A DNA stretch of 64,000 bases from NCBI GenBank assembly GCA_016785955.1, contig JAEUWH010000087.1, positions 1-64,000 of the forward strand. Direction: 5' to 3'. Below, piece by piece: positions 42,727-52,189 of the stretch (positions are counted from its first letter, which is position 1; each line of letters opens with the position of its first letter). The translations under genes were made by a program, and so were the position numbers. The notes beneath the pieces are model-generated. The model was not told where the DNA came from. It made no database searches and saw only the letters and a program-made list of their open reading frames with translations. This stretch comes from Pseudobdellovibrionaceae bacterium (GTDB lineage Bacteria > Bdellovibrionota > Bdellovibrionia > Bdellovibrionales > Bdellovibrionaceae).

Positions 42727-43493
42727 AGTCCTTCCTGATTTATCTTTTCATCCGAGATAATTAGGATATCGATGCGGCGATTTTTTTGTTTGTTTTGTTC
42801 TGTATCATTGTGTACCAGGGGTTTGGTGTCGGCATAGGCGGCCGCGGTGACCATGCCTTCACGGAAATTATGGTACTTGATCAAATAGCGAACAACACTG
42901 GTGGCGCGCAGACTGGATAGTTCCCAATTGCTTTCAATTTTTCCATTTTTGATCGGAGTGTTGTCTGTATGGCCTTCGACAATGATACGACTGTCACGCT
43001 TTTTGAATTCGCTAAAGAAAGTATCCAAAGCCTCTAGTGAACTGAGTTTCAATTTGTACGAGCCCGGATCAAAAAATGTAGATGCCGCCAAGCTGACGCG
43101 CACACCGAACCATTCGTGTTTCACATCGGTGACAGAATCTTTGAACGATTTTAACGAGCCCATTGCCATTTTACGATCGACAAAATCCTTAAGCTCTCGC
43201 GGGCTAGGATTTTTTGGCAATTCGGCAATGGGTTGACGAAGCTCTTGCAACGTTTCGGTCAACGGGTTGGCCACTGCGCCACTGTTGGCACCTTCGCTAG
43301 TCGAAGACGTTAAAGACAGATGCAACTTGGAGCGCACGGATTCTTCGAACGATTTTTGCTTTTCTAGGTTGTTGGTCGATGTCGCGTACATAACAACAAA
43401 AAATGCAAACAACAACGTGATGAAATCAGCATAGGACACCAACCATCGTTCCGTATTCTCGTGAGCATGAGCTTTGTTTTTCTTTTTAATCAT
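42723..43493 (-). CDS. motB: Flagellar motor stator protein MotB
   Basis: A 256-residue stator subunit. RWLVSYADFITLLFAFFVV is the single membrane helix with the proton-carrying Asp (D23), followed by a plug-linker region and the C-terminal OmpA-like peptidoglycan-binding domain (IIVEGHTDNTPI, NWELSSLRATSVVRYL). MotB holds the stator to the cell wall. Its start overlaps motA's stop in ATGA. Bdellovibrio cells typically carry several mot pairs; this is one. Confidence 0.92.
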   Translation of the reverse strand: MIKKKNKAHAHENTERWLVSYADFITLLFAFFVVMYATSTNNLEKQKSFEESVRSKLHLSLTSSTSEGANSGAVANPLTETLQELRQPIAELPKNPSPRELKDFVDRKMAMGSLKSFKDSVTDVKHEWFGVRVSLAASTFFDPGSYKLKLSSLEALDTFFSEFKKRDSRIIVEGHTDNTPIKNGKIESNWELSSLRATSVVRYLIKYHNFREGMVTAAAYADTKPLVHNDTEQNKQKNRRIDILIISDEKINQEGL

Positions 43494-44260
43494 GAGGCTT
43501 TGTTGATTCCGCCATGAACAAATGCTTGCAGCCGTTGATCCACTACGTTCGAGCTTAATCCCGAATTGACAAGCAGAGCCCCTTCAAGAAGCACTTTTTT
43601 TCGATACGCATTTTTTTCGACTGATTTTTTTATTTTATTGCTAAAGGGAAGAAACAATAAATTTGCAAGACCAACCCCATAGACGGTGGCCACAAAGGCA
43701 ACCGCGATACCGGCTCCCAGCTTGGTGGTGTCACTCAGGTTTCCCATGACGTGGATCAGTCCCAGCACGGCCCCTAAAATTCCTATTGTTGGAGCAAATC
43801 CTCCGGCATCGGCCCACACCTTGGCTCCCGACAGGAGAGTTTCTTCTTCCGCTTCGATTTCGGCCTCGAACGTCTCTCGAGTGATGGCGGGATCAATACC
43901 GTCCACCACGTTTCTAAGAACACTTTTTAGAAAAGGGTCTTTCATCTTTGGCAGACGACTTTCAATAGATACCAGGGACTCGCGTTTAACCAACTTCGTG
44001 CAGTCAACGATTTCACGTATCGAGGCCTGCAGGTCTTCCTCTTTATGATCTTGATCGACAAAAATGTCGGCAAGAAGTTTGAACCCGAGGCTGACTGATT
44101 CCTTGGAGTTCGAGACCAACGTTGCCCCAACGGTTCCCGTAAGAACGATAAATCCCGCTGTAAATTGCAACAAAGAACTGGTGTGTCCGCCTTCAAGTAA
44201 ATTCCCAACAAACAGACCACCGATACCTAGAAGAAGACCGGCTAATGTGGTGATATCCAT
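43490..44260 (-). CDS. motA: Flagellar motor stator protein MotA
   Basis: A 256-residue MotA with four membrane helices: MDITTLAGLLLGIGGLFVG, LLQFTAGFIVLTGTVG, then the large cytoplasmic part with torque-generating charged residues, then GGFAPTIGILGAVLGLIHV and GAGIAVAFVATVYGVGLAN. The proline before helix 3 and the GG pair fit. Start set at ATG 71 residues into the longer open frame, since the extension lacks MotA similarity. Convergent with the helical-repeat gene and divergent from the PAP2 gene. Confidence 0.92.
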   Translation of the reverse strand: MDITTLAGLLLGIGGLFVGNLLEGGHTSSLLQFTAGFIVLTGTVGATLVSNSKESVSLGFKLLADIFVDQDHKEEDLQASIREIVDCTKLVKRESLVSIESRLPKMKDPFLKSVLRNVVDGIDPAITRETFEAEIEAEEETLLSGAKVWADAGGFAPTIGILGAVLGLIHVMGNLSDTTKLGAGIAVAFVATVYGVGLANLLFLPFSNKIKKSVEKNAYRKKVLLEGALLVNSGLSSNVVDQRLQAFVHGGINKAS

Positions 44261-44368
44261 AGTGTAATTTTGCCATAGCCGGTGTCTGAAAACACCGTGG
44301 CGAACGACAATCTGGACTACGTTCCGGCCATGGACTTTTGGACAAAATTCCTTTATCTTACAGGCACT

Positions 44369-44938
44369 ATGCAATGGATAATTGAAATGGACCAAAGTCT
44401 CTTTTTTCTGATTAATACTCAACTGACGAACGCATGGTTCGATGTGTTTTTTCCATTTATCACAGATCTTCATAAAAATATTTACTTTGTTGCGATCGTG
44501 TATCCTTTGATTATTTTTATGTTGATAAAAAAATACGCCTTAAAAAAGGGACTTCTTATATTTCTTTTTTGCGTTTTGAACTTGGCCACGATTGATCTAG
44601 TGGGAAACTATCTTTTTAAAAAACAGTTTGAAAGGCTTCGACCGGGTGACAATCCCGCCGTTCATGCGATTGTTCGTTCGCCCTATGGAGGATTTAGTTT
44701 TATTTCGAATCACTCGGCGAATATTTTTGGTTTTGCTTTGTATATGGGATTTTTTTTGGTGAATCTGAGGATTTTATTTTTTTTGATCGCCGTTTTGATT
44801 GGCTTTAGTCGAGTTTACAACGGGGTTCATTTTCCTACCGATATTTTAGTCGGTGGATTGGTGGGACTAATCATCGCTTATGGCTATGTAAAACTTTATT
44901 TTAGAGTCTGTGAACATAAGAAAGCGGTGGCAGAATGA
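44369..44938 (+). CDS. PAP2-family membrane phosphatase
   Basis: A phosphatidic acid phosphatase type 2 protein with six membrane helices. The catalytic triad motifs are KKQFERLRPGD, SFISNHSANIFGFAL (PSGH-like, here SNHS) and RVYNGVHFPTDILVG. Such enzymes dephosphorylate undecaprenyl pyrophosphate or lipid phosphates. An in-frame GTG 29 codons upstream is possible, but the ATG fits the usual family N-terminus (MQWIIEMDQSLFFLIN). It overlaps the next gene as ATGA, so it belongs to an envelope operon. Confidence 0.85.
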   Translation: MQWIIEMDQSLFFLINTQLTNAWFDVFFPFITDLHKNIYFVAIVYPLIIFMLIKKYALKKGLLIFLFCVLNLATIDLVGNYLFKKQFERLRPGDNPAVHAIVRSPYGGFSFISNHSANIFGFALYMGFFLVNLRILFFLIAVLIGFSRVYNGVHFPTDILVGGLVGLIIAYGYVKLYFRVCEHKKAVAE

Positions 44939-45927
44939 GAGCCTTAGTTACGGGTGGCAATGGATTTTTAGGTGTGCATTTGATGCAAAAGCTTTTAGAC
45001 GAAGGTTTGGACTTGATTGGGTTTGTTCGCAAAAACAGCCAATTAAGCGATATAAAATCGTCTGATCGGATTGAATTTGCATACGGGGATATTACAGATA
45101 AAGAATCATTGATTGCCGCGTTTAGAAAAACCAAACCTGATGTTGTATTTCATTTAGCGGGATTTGTCGGCTATAAGAAATCAGAGCGTCCTTTGATGGA
45201 TCAAATTAATGTTCAGGGAACACGCAATGTTATCGAGGCGATGGTGGCCGTCAAAGTTCCCAAGCTTGTTCACATGTCCTCGGTGGTGGCCGTGGGCGCG
45301 GGTTATCGGAAAACAGAAATTTTGGACGAAACATCGCCGTTTAATCTGGGCCCATTAAATTTAGGTTATTTTGAAACAAAACGGCAGGCCGAGCAGCTGG
45401 TTCTGCAAGCGACTAAACAGGGCCATATACAAAGTGTAATTTTGAATCCGTCTACTATTTATGGGCCTGGCGATGCAAAAAAGGGAAGCCGCAAGACACA
45501 ATTGAAAGTCGCCGGGGGAAAATTTAAATTTTATACTTCCGGCGGAGTCAGTGTCGTCAGCGTCGAGGACGTAATCGAAGGTATATATCGTGGTTTTAAA
45601 GCGGGCCGAAATGGCGAGCGTTATATTTTGTCCGGCGAGAATATATTAATTAAAGAGCTATTTCAAAAAATTGCAGGTTTCGCGGGCGTACCCGCGCCCA
45701 GTATTTATCTTCCCGATGTGGCTCTTCATATGATCGGTAAGGCGGGTGATCTGGCAACGTCTTTGGGATATCCTATGTCACTAAGCCAGGAGAACGCATG
45801 GACCGCGACATTGTTTCACTGGTTCAAGAATGACAAAGCTAAAAATGAATTGGGACTTAATTTTAAACCCGCTGATTACAGTATTCGTCAAAGTGTCGAA
45901 TGGATGCGAGAGAACAAATTAATATGA
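44935..45927 (+). CDS. NAD-dependent epimerase/dehydratase
   Basis: A 330-residue extended short-chain dehydrogenase. GGNGFLGVHLMQKLLD is the NAD-binding glycine motif, D/E-rich GDITDKESL and VVFHLAGFVG follow, with a catalytic YFETKRQAEQ (YxxxK) and SSVVAVG. Family resembles dihydroflavonol reductase/NAD-epimerase proteins acting on sugars or sterol-like carbonyls. Overlaps both neighbours (ATGA on each side), so translationally coupled to the phosphatase and the glycosyltransferase. Substrate unknown. Confidence 0.85.
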   Translation: MRALVTGGNGFLGVHLMQKLLDEGLDLIGFVRKNSQLSDIKSSDRIEFAYGDITDKESLIAAFRKTKPDVVFHLAGFVGYKKSERPLMDQINVQGTRNVIEAMVAVKVPKLVHMSSVVAVGAGYRKTEILDETSPFNLGPLNLGYFETKRQAEQLVLQATKQGHIQSVILNPSTIYGPGDAKKGSRKTQLKVAGGKFKFYTSGGVSVVSVEDVIEGIYRGFKAGRNGERYILSGENILIKELFQKIAGFAGVPAPSIYLPDVALHMIGKAGDLATSLGYPMSLSQENAWTATLFHWFKNDKAKNELGLNFKPADYSIRQSVEWMRENKLI

Positions 45928-46778
45928 ACTGGGCACGTTGGACTTTATTCGCTTTTGCATTGGTATTTTTTTTGATTTTCGGTTTTGCGATTCGTTTGTA
46001 TCTGCTTATTCCTGATCGTAAGGAACTGATGTCATGTTTTACTACGAAGATGTACGAAGTCTATCTTTGCCCGGGTGGAAAAAACTATGTTCCGCTCAAT
46101 CAAATTTCCAAAGTCATGCAAAAAACGGTGGTACTAACCGAAGATTCTTTATTTTACGAGCATAAAGGATTTGATTGGGAATCAATTGAAAAGTCCGCCA
46201 AAGAAAATATAGATGGTGGTAAATACAAGCGCGGGGGATCGACCATCACTCAGCAGTTGGCAAAGAATTTATATTTAACTAAGGACAAGACGTTAGCTAG
46301 AAAAATCAGCGAAGCCTTCATCACGTTGCAAATCGAGAAACATTTAACAAAACGTGAAATTTTAGAAAAGTATTTGAATGTAATCGAGTTTGGCAAAAAT
46401 ATCTATGGCATCAAGCCAGCGGCTTGGCACTATTTTAAGAAAGCGCCATCACAATTAGATGTGGTGGAAAGCGCGTTCTTGGCGATGCTGCTGCCGAATC
46501 CAAAAAAATACTCGGGGTCGTTCTATGCTAAGAAGTTAACTCCATTTGCATTTCGTCGAATTAAAAGGATCATCAGCGATATGTACCAATACGAGCGCAT
46601 CAATGGTGATCAGTACTATGAAGCAAAAGAAAAATTGAAATCATTTTTCAGCACGCCAGAACAAATAGCCGAAGTCGATGCCATGGATGCCGACATTGAA
46701 TCTTCGGAAGACGAACCCGCTGTCGAGGAAAGCACCGACGATGCCGCCCCAGGTTCGGGTGAAGAAACCGAGGGGTAA
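45924..46778 (+). CDS. Monofunctional peptidoglycan glycosyltransferase (MtgA-like)
   Basis: A 284-residue GT51 protein: N-terminal membrane helix (about 7-26), then EDSLFYEHKGFDWESI, RGGSTITQQLAKNLYLT and EFGKNIYGIKPAAWHYFKK, the conserved boxes of lipid II polymerases. No transpeptidase domain; the C-terminal tail (about 255-284) is acidic and disordered. The ATG overlaps the epimerase stop (ATGA), the preferred start over one eight codons upstream. Likely extends glycan strands. Confidence 0.88.
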   Translation: MNWARWTLFAFALVFFLIFGFAIRLYLLIPDRKELMSCFTTKMYEVYLCPGGKNYVPLNQISKVMQKTVVLTEDSLFYEHKGFDWESIEKSAKENIDGGKYKRGGSTITQQLAKNLYLTKDKTLARKISEAFITLQIEKHLTKREILEKYLNVIEFGKNIYGIKPAAWHYFKKAPSQLDVVESAFLAMLLPNPKKYSGSFYAKKLTPFAFRRIKRIISDMYQYERINGDQYYEAKEKLKSFFSTPEQIAEVDAMDADIESSEDEPAVEESTDDAAPGSGEETEG

Positions 46779-46794
46779 TTCATTGGCCCCTCGG
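46768..46794 (+). terminator. Hairpin over the glycosyltransferase stop
   Basis: CCGAGGGG pairs with CCCCTCGG around an 11-nt loop that includes the stop codon region; it lies between convergent genes. There is no strong T-run. Confidence 0.5.
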
Positions 46795-46815
46795 GTTCAC
46801 GTAGGTAAAATAACC

Positions 46816-48033
46816 CTAGCTTTTATACAGATTTTGCAGCTTAAACGCTTTTTTGAAAACGTTGGGCGAACGGTCAGTGATTTTTCCATTCACATCCAGT
46901 AAGCTTGCGAAAACCACCGAAGGCGTCAGCATCACGGTATTTTCGTTTCTTAAAATCGGTGAGTACGTCGTTGTGTCGACCGGCATCGCTACGAGTGTGG
47001 ATACGCCGATAGGGCTGAATTTTGCGTCCATGAGGCGGCTTTGGCCAACAATAATTTCTGATTTCATTTTTGGTGACATGACGATCATCGAGTTAGAAAA
47101 CGGGTTGTGGTCTTTTCCACCACTGACGTTCAGTGCGGGAGTACGTGTGAAGTCTGACGAAATCACTACGGTCGTCAAATCCAGCAATGATTTTCCCGAG
47201 TTTTTCCAAGGAACAGCACTGAGCCCGTTCAAGTACTTGCCAATATCTTTGAAGTTTTCTGTCAAATTGGTTTTGTGGGTATTCACGTGATCACCATGAG
47301 TATCCAAGTTTCGGCTCATGTTGATGAACGCCGCAGGATACATCCCACTGAGAAATCCTTTGACTAGTAATTTCACTTCGTCATCAGTGATTTTATCGAT
47401 CGATTCTTGGTTATTTTCACTGGCTTCAGAAAGCTTTTTAGAAATATCGCCAAGGTCTCGATAAGAGCGGGCGATCAATTGGCCAGAACCCCCGGGCTTT
47501 TGCTGTTGCGAAACAGAACCGCCAAATCCATTGATACTGCGTAAACCTTCAATCGTGGAAACTTTGTATGCACGGCCAGCCATGTTTACGGTCGTGTTAG
47601 ATATTATCGAGGCGCTTTGGTTCTGATAAAATAAATCCATGAACTGGCAGACAAAGCTGGGTTCAGATCCATCGGACGCTCCGGAGGCGGCGAATATAGC
47701 GGGACTTGGGTGTCCAACCTCGACAGGACTCATGATGACGCCGTTAAAAATTGTCATACGCGAGAAATATTTTTTTAGCGGTGCCATGGTTGGTCCCACA
47801 AAACGACCACCAAAGGCCAGCGTATCATTTTCTGAATACTCGATAAATATTTTCGCGGGATCTGGTTTAGTTTGAAAATTCCAAGCTTCAGTCATTAGTG
47901 TCGTATCCCAACCCGCGTCCATATAGAATTGCAACAGAAACTGGGGTTCGTTTTCCTGCGAAAACGCCCATCCTGGTAGTAAACTTAAGGACGTCAATGC
48001 GATACCATTTTGTATAAAATTTCGTCTCTTCAT
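46816..48033 (-). CDS. DUF1501-type secreted protein
   Basis: A 405-residue protein with a Tat-like signal (MKRRNFIQNGIALTSLSLLPG). The core resembles DUF1501 sulfatase-like proteins: NVSGGKDHNPFSNSMIVMSP, DTHGDHVNTHKTNL and VVISSDFTRTPA. Such proteins are exported and usually encoded beside cytochrome or DUF1800 partners; their activity is not established. AAGG precedes the ATG; an in-frame GTG adds two residues. Last gene of a leftward run of four. Confidence 0.75.
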   Translation of the reverse strand: MKRRNFIQNGIALTSLSLLPGWAFSQENEPQFLLQFYMDAGWDTTLMTEAWNFQTKPDPAKIFIEYSENDTLAFGGRFVGPTMAPLKKYFSRMTIFNGVIMSPVEVGHPSPAIFAASGASDGSEPSFVCQFMDLFYQNQSASIISNTTVNMAGRAYKVSTIEGLRSINGFGGSVSQQQKPGGSGQLIARSYRDLGDISKKLSEASENNQESIDKITDDEVKLLVKGFLSGMYPAAFINMSRNLDTHGDHVNTHKTNLTENFKDIGKYLNGLSAVPWKNSGKSLLDLTTVVISSDFTRTPALNVSGGKDHNPFSNSMIVMSPKMKSEIIVGQSRLMDAKFSPIGVSTLVAMPVDTTTYSPILRNENTVMLTPSVVFASLLDVNGKITDRSPNVFKKAFKLQNLYKS

Positions 48034-48040
48034 GGGCACC

Positions 48041-48790
48041 TTAGTATTTCAATAAATAGTCGTTAATGATCGCCTTTTTATAGACGGCGCCTATAAACTG
48101 AACGATTGTTATTTTTGATTTTTCCGATTCTTTTAGCAATCCAGTTTTTTCTGTCGCCATATATTCTTGAGGAATTAATGCCGGTGAACGAAAAACATCG
48201 AGAAATATTTTATCTATTATTTTCCCGCGCAGTTCGACTGGCAGAAGACTGATTTCCACGTACCTCAGAAAGGGTGAACTCATTTCGTAAAACAGTGCTC
48301 CATAGGCGATCTCATTTCCGAATTCATCTTTAATTTTCTTATTTAGGTACTCTGGAGTTTTGAGCAAGTCGTCATTGGTTTTAGCACGCCAATGGTCTAA
48401 TTCATCATACAGGCTCTGGCCTAGAAATTTTTTACTTTCTTCCTTTTGATACATCTGAGAGAGCTTAGATTTTAAAATTTCATTCACGCATAAATCTAAA
48501 TGTAAAACATAGCTGGAGTCTGGTTCCATGGCCATTCTTTCGCCGGTCTCCAAATTAGGAAAACCAAGTTCAAAATACGGTTTCTGAGTGGACGAATCTT
48601 GCTTGTAAACAGAGCAGCCGTCTATCTCGTTATTGGTAATGCCTTCGTTGCTGTCCCCGTAAAAAATTTCCTTCAGCAGAATCATTATATCTTGTTGTGA
48701 AATGTAAGTACCCGAACTTGTATCAAACGCCAACGCACTCGTGCTGAATAGCAGATTTCCAAATACTAAAAATATAAATAGCTTTTTCAT
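48041..48790 (-). CDS. Secreted protein of unknown function, 249 aa
   Basis: Signal peptide (about 1-21, ending ALA), then a mixed helical protein with two cysteines close together in the first half (GCSVYKQ, LDLCVNE). No recognised domain. It lies 8 bp or less from both neighbours in the operon with the haem protein and the DUF1501 protein, so it probably works with them. Confidence 0.6.
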   Translation of the reverse strand: MKKLFIFLVFGNLLFSTSALAFDTSSGTYISQQDIMILLKEIFYGDSNEGITNNEIDGCSVYKQDSSTQKPYFELGFPNLETGERMAMEPDSSYVLHLDLCVNEILKSKLSQMYQKEESKKFLGQSLYDELDHWRAKTNDDLLKTPEYLNKKIKDEFGNEIAYGALFYEMSSPFLRYVEISLLPVELRGKIIDKIFLDVFRSPALIPQEYMATEKTGLLKESEKSKITIVQFIGAVYKKAIINDYLLKY

Positions 48791-50314
48791 TTATTTACCC
48801 TCAAAGTCTGGTGCGCCAGAGCTGATCCATTTTTTTAGTCGTTCAAGTTCTTGATCGGTGAAGTCTTTTCGCGCCTCTCGAGGTGGCATTTTGTCTTTAC
48901 GCAATTGTGAAGCTATACGCTTGATCCAATCGTCGCGGTCTTGATTCTTTTTATCACCAATGATTTCATACCAATTCAGATTTTGAACTTCGTCATCTTC
49001 CACTTGTTGATTGTGGCAGCTTTGGCATTTTTTTAATGTTTTAAACGCGCCGATAGTCGATATTTGTGCTTCGGTGTATTGTTTAGGAGAATAAAACTCT
49101 TTTTCCGAAACTAAATAGCGAACAAAGTCTTTTGGCTTTTGATTCACGGATTTGAATTTTTCAACCAAAGCCAGCTCCTTCTGTGGATCTAGAAGGCTGT
49201 TTTCACCATGGATCCATTTCCAGAAATGCTTTACTTGGCAGCTGTAATAATCTTTCTCGGATGTGATCACCTGGCCTAGCTGGCCAATACCGTCGATATC
49301 TTTGCGTACAAACTCGCCGGCTTCGTTGTAATAGTGAAGGCCGCCACTAGCCGAATTTTGTGACACTGTCATGGGCATGTAGTTAAACAAATTTCCCATT
49401 GGATCCAGTTGTTTGTGGCATTGATTGCAATCTATATTTTGTCCATGCACTTGAGCCATCTTCGTATGCGTGGTGATGTCGTTTTCTGTATATTGACCCT
49501 CGCCCAGCAGCGCTAGCTTTTTATTCTCGTCGACACCATCTTTAGGTACGGGAATAGAGGCGACCATGTCTTTGCAAAGAAATGTTCTGAAAATAGCGGC
49601 CGCACGTTTTCGGTTTTTGTTCACCCCGGTCGTCACGTAACGGGACATGAATGAAGGTGTCGTCAATACACCGCCCAGTCGTTTATCGTTCTTAGGAAAA
49701 TTTAGCTTTATGGCGGTGTATCTATTTAAGTCGTAGGTTTCCAAATCTGTACTGATAATTTTTTCGACCGGGTAAACAGTGTACTTCTGGATTGAAGGCG
49801 CTAACGGCGCATAAAATGGGATCACATCAAAAGGAGTGTCGAGGTCATATTGACTGAAAATGACGTAGTAGCTTTTTTTATTTAATAGCTCGGTCCAGGA
49901 TTGGTTCTGCTCGAATATCTCTCGCACAAAAAGGTGAAACGTTGCGGGATCAAATTTATATTTACCCGAGGGGTTCGTCACTGCGTCGTCATTGAATGAA
50001 TCAAACTTTAAAATATCACCAAAGTTAAATGCTAGCTGGTTGATTCGAAATAAGTCAGCAGTTTTATTTGTGAATTTTATGCTGAAAGCGGTTGTGTTGA
50101 CATATTCGGCAGCTTTAGCCTGCAACACGATATCGGCAGACGTTGTTTTCGCCTTTTCCGCAATATCCGCATACTCTTGGGCCGTTGGGTTTTTTCCTCG
50201 TAAAACAAAGCTGAGTTTTTTCAATTTTTCTTCGATTTTCAATTCGCGCATGTCTTGAGCCCGCGCAAATTGCGCACAAATAAAGATCGAGAATATAGAA
50301 ATTAAAATTTTCAT
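48791..50314 (-). CDS. Secreted multidomain c-type haem protein (DUF1588/DUF1592-like)
   Basis: A 507-residue exported protein with signal peptide and two CxxCH haem-attachment sites: CNQCHKQLDPMGNLFNYM (around 297) and CQSCHNQQVED (around 435). The first matches the DUF1588 motif of planctomycete-type cytochrome proteins, and the N-terminal helical part resembles DUF1592-related segments. The haem would be attached in the periplasm. It starts one base overlapping the upstream gene's stop. Electron-transfer partner unknown. Confidence 0.7.
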   Translation of the reverse strand: MKILISIFSIFICAQFARAQDMRELKIEEKLKKLSFVLRGKNPTAQEYADIAEKAKTTSADIVLQAKAAEYVNTTAFSIKFTNKTADLFRINQLAFNFGDILKFDSFNDDAVTNPSGKYKFDPATFHLFVREIFEQNQSWTELLNKKSYYVIFSQYDLDTPFDVIPFYAPLAPSIQKYTVYPVEKIISTDLETYDLNRYTAIKLNFPKNDKRLGGVLTTPSFMSRYVTTGVNKNRKRAAAIFRTFLCKDMVASIPVPKDGVDENKKLALLGEGQYTENDITTHTKMAQVHGQNIDCNQCHKQLDPMGNLFNYMPMTVSQNSASGGLHYYNEAGEFVRKDIDGIGQLGQVITSEKDYYSCQVKHFWKWIHGENSLLDPQKELALVEKFKSVNQKPKDFVRYLVSEKEFYSPKQYTEAQISTIGAFKTLKKCQSCHNQQVEDDEVQNLNWYEIIGDKKNQDRDDWIKRIASQLRKDKMPPREARKDFTDQELERLKKWISSGAPDFEGK

Positions 50315-51237
50315 TATTCAACTCCTATCTTATTTTGATTATTTTTTGCTTGCTCGCGAGTAATGGTGTTTAGATAGAAAAACAGGGGGTTGCTTCTAAT
50401 AGATTTCGATATTCCCCGACCTAATGGATACGAGTAAGTTTGCTCCACAGGCTGGGATCCCGCCGCAGTAATGACACCAACCAAAGATTTTTCAATGCGG
50501 AATTGAAGTGAACATTGGTTCTGATCTTTTTGATAGTAAGCCGTGTTGGGATCGACCATGGGAATAAGACGCGTAAATTCATGGGTACCTTCAGGGGCCA
50601 TGGCTTCCCACTTGTTTTTCCCGATGGGCTTAAGCTCGAGGTTATCAGATTGAAACACAGACAGGTTTTCGTTTTTACCGGTGATTCTATTTTCCGAATT
50701 AAACTCGGCTGCCCACGCGGGAACTAGAATATTTTTTGTCGCCGTTTTGGGAAGATTGCTGGTCCAGTTATCGTTATCACATTCTAAAACCGGCGCTTTT
50801 TTAGTGACGCCGCCCATAGGCTTTTCAATCCCATTGATGTCGGCATCAGTAAAATCTAGAGATAGTCTTTCTTTTCTTTGGTAGCGTTCGACCTTCAAAA
50901 CGGTTTTCAATTTTGATGCATCCGGGTGCTTGCTCCAGACAAAGCTCAGTGTGTAAGCGCCAAATTCATAATTCCATTTGCAATTTTGAGGAAGTAATTC
51001 TGGAAAACACGAGTTTTCGATAATGATGGCTTTAGTTTCATGCTTTACTTTCTTTTTAACTTGTAAAATCAAACTGGCTTCGCGACCATCGTCGAAAGTC
51101 AATTTCGTTTCAGTATCTGAAAGTAGCCATTTTGCAATAGGTGGATCATTTTTGTTTTCGGACGCCTGGGCCCAAGCCGTTTCATGCAGAAAACAAACGA
51201 CTAGCACTGCAAATAAAATAAAAAATAAATGTTTCAT
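50314..51237 (-). CDS. Secreted protein of unknown function, 307 aa
   Basis: Signal peptide MKHLFFILFAVLVVCFLHETAWA, then a beta-rich mature part with three or four cysteines (SCFPELLPQNCKW, VLECDND, NQCSLQF) likely in disulfides. The internal ATG is preferred over a start eight codons upstream because the signal begins there. First gene of the leftward operon whose next gene is the haem protein. No family recognised. Confidence 0.6.
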   Translation of the reverse strand: MKHLFFILFAVLVVCFLHETAWAQASENKNDPPIAKWLLSDTETKLTFDDGREASLILQVKKKVKHETKAIIIENSCFPELLPQNCKWNYEFGAYTLSFVWSKHPDASKLKTVLKVERYQRKERLSLDFTDADINGIEKPMGGVTKKAPVLECDNDNWTSNLPKTATKNILVPAWAAEFNSENRITGKNENLSVFQSDNLELKPIGKNKWEAMAPEGTHEFTRLIPMVDPNTAYYQKDQNQCSLQFRIEKSLVGVITAAGSQPVEQTYSYPLGRGISKSIRSNPLFFYLNTITREQAKNNQNKIGVE

Positions 51238-51400
51238 AGGAATAAAATCTAACACACTCATTTAACAAACAAAATATTCTCTGCGAAATATAGTGTTTAC
51301 ATTGAAATTAATGTCTGTGTGTCGTCAAAAATGACAGTAAACAGTGTCTATTTTTAGAACAGGTTCGAAGGTCTATTATATGCTTATATGCCGGAGGGTT

Positions 51401-52189
51401 CTAATTAATCAGTTTTTTTGTGATTCGCATTAATGCAAGTGCGAAAAATACGTAGGCAGCGATCAGCAGATACAGTAAGTGAAAGTATCCAACCCAATGC
51501 CATTGTTCGGTCAGAATCATTCGGCAGAGTTCAATTGTATGGGCCAATGGAAATATATAAGTTGTGATTTGCAACAACACAGGCATTTGACTGATCGGGA
51601 AATAAATCCCCGAAATCAAGGTCAGTGGAATTAGAAACCCACTGGTTGCGTAGATAAACGAGTCATAGTTTTTTGCCCACGAGGTTATCGACATGGCAAT
51701 ACCACTGAATATCCAGCTGTTCAGTGTCAGCAGCAAGATCACCAAGATAATTTCCCATCCAGACACCAGCCCAAAAAAGCTGGCAATAAAGACCAGACCG
51801 ACAATTCCAAAAAAACCTTTAAACGTAGACCACAGTAATTCGCCGGTGATGATTTCATACGTGTCCAGACGGGTGAGCATCATATGATTATAAATTTTTT
51901 GAAAGGTGAGCTTGGTGTAGTTGTTGTACGTGCTTTCAAAAAAAGGGACCATCATCGATGTCGAGGCTAACAGTCCGGGAAAAAAGAAATCTACATAGCT
52001 TTGACCATTGATGGTTTGAATGTACGAACCCAAGCCATAGCCAATGGCACCAAGGTACATCAGCGGCTCTAAAATAACCCAAAAAAAACTGACCAGGAAT
52101 GTTTTCTTGAAATGTAAAAAATTACGCAGCCATATGTTTTTATAACCATCACGTATTTTTGGCAGTTTTAAAAATGTTAAATCAGACAT
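51401..52189 (-). CDS. ABC-2 type exporter permease (NodJ-like)
   Basis: A 262-residue ABC-2 membrane protein with six helices, including LVSFFWVILEPLMYLGAIGYGLG, SGWEIILVILLLTLNSWIFSG and IPLTLISGIYFPISQMPVLLQ (a typical ABC-2 signature). It overlaps the ATPase gene by 8 bases. Together they form an exporter of polysaccharide, lipid or drug type; the substrate is not known. Confidence 0.85.
   Translation of the reverse strand: MSDLTFLKLPKIRDGYKNIWLRNFLHFKKTFLVSFFWVILEPLMYLGAIGYGLGSYIQTINGQSYVDFFFPGLLASTSMMVPFFESTYNNYTKLTFQKIYNHMMLTRLDTYEIITGELLWSTFKGFFGIVGLVFIASFFGLVSGWEIILVILLLTLNSWIFSGIAMSITSWAKNYDSFIYATSGFLIPLTLISGIYFPISQMPVLLQITTYIFPLAHTIELCRMILTEQWHWVGYFHLLYLLIAAYVFFALALMRITKKLIN

Noticed and set aside
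43490-44473. MotA with a 71-residue N-terminal extension
   Set aside because: The extension does not resemble MotA and would cross into the divergent PAP2 promoter region.
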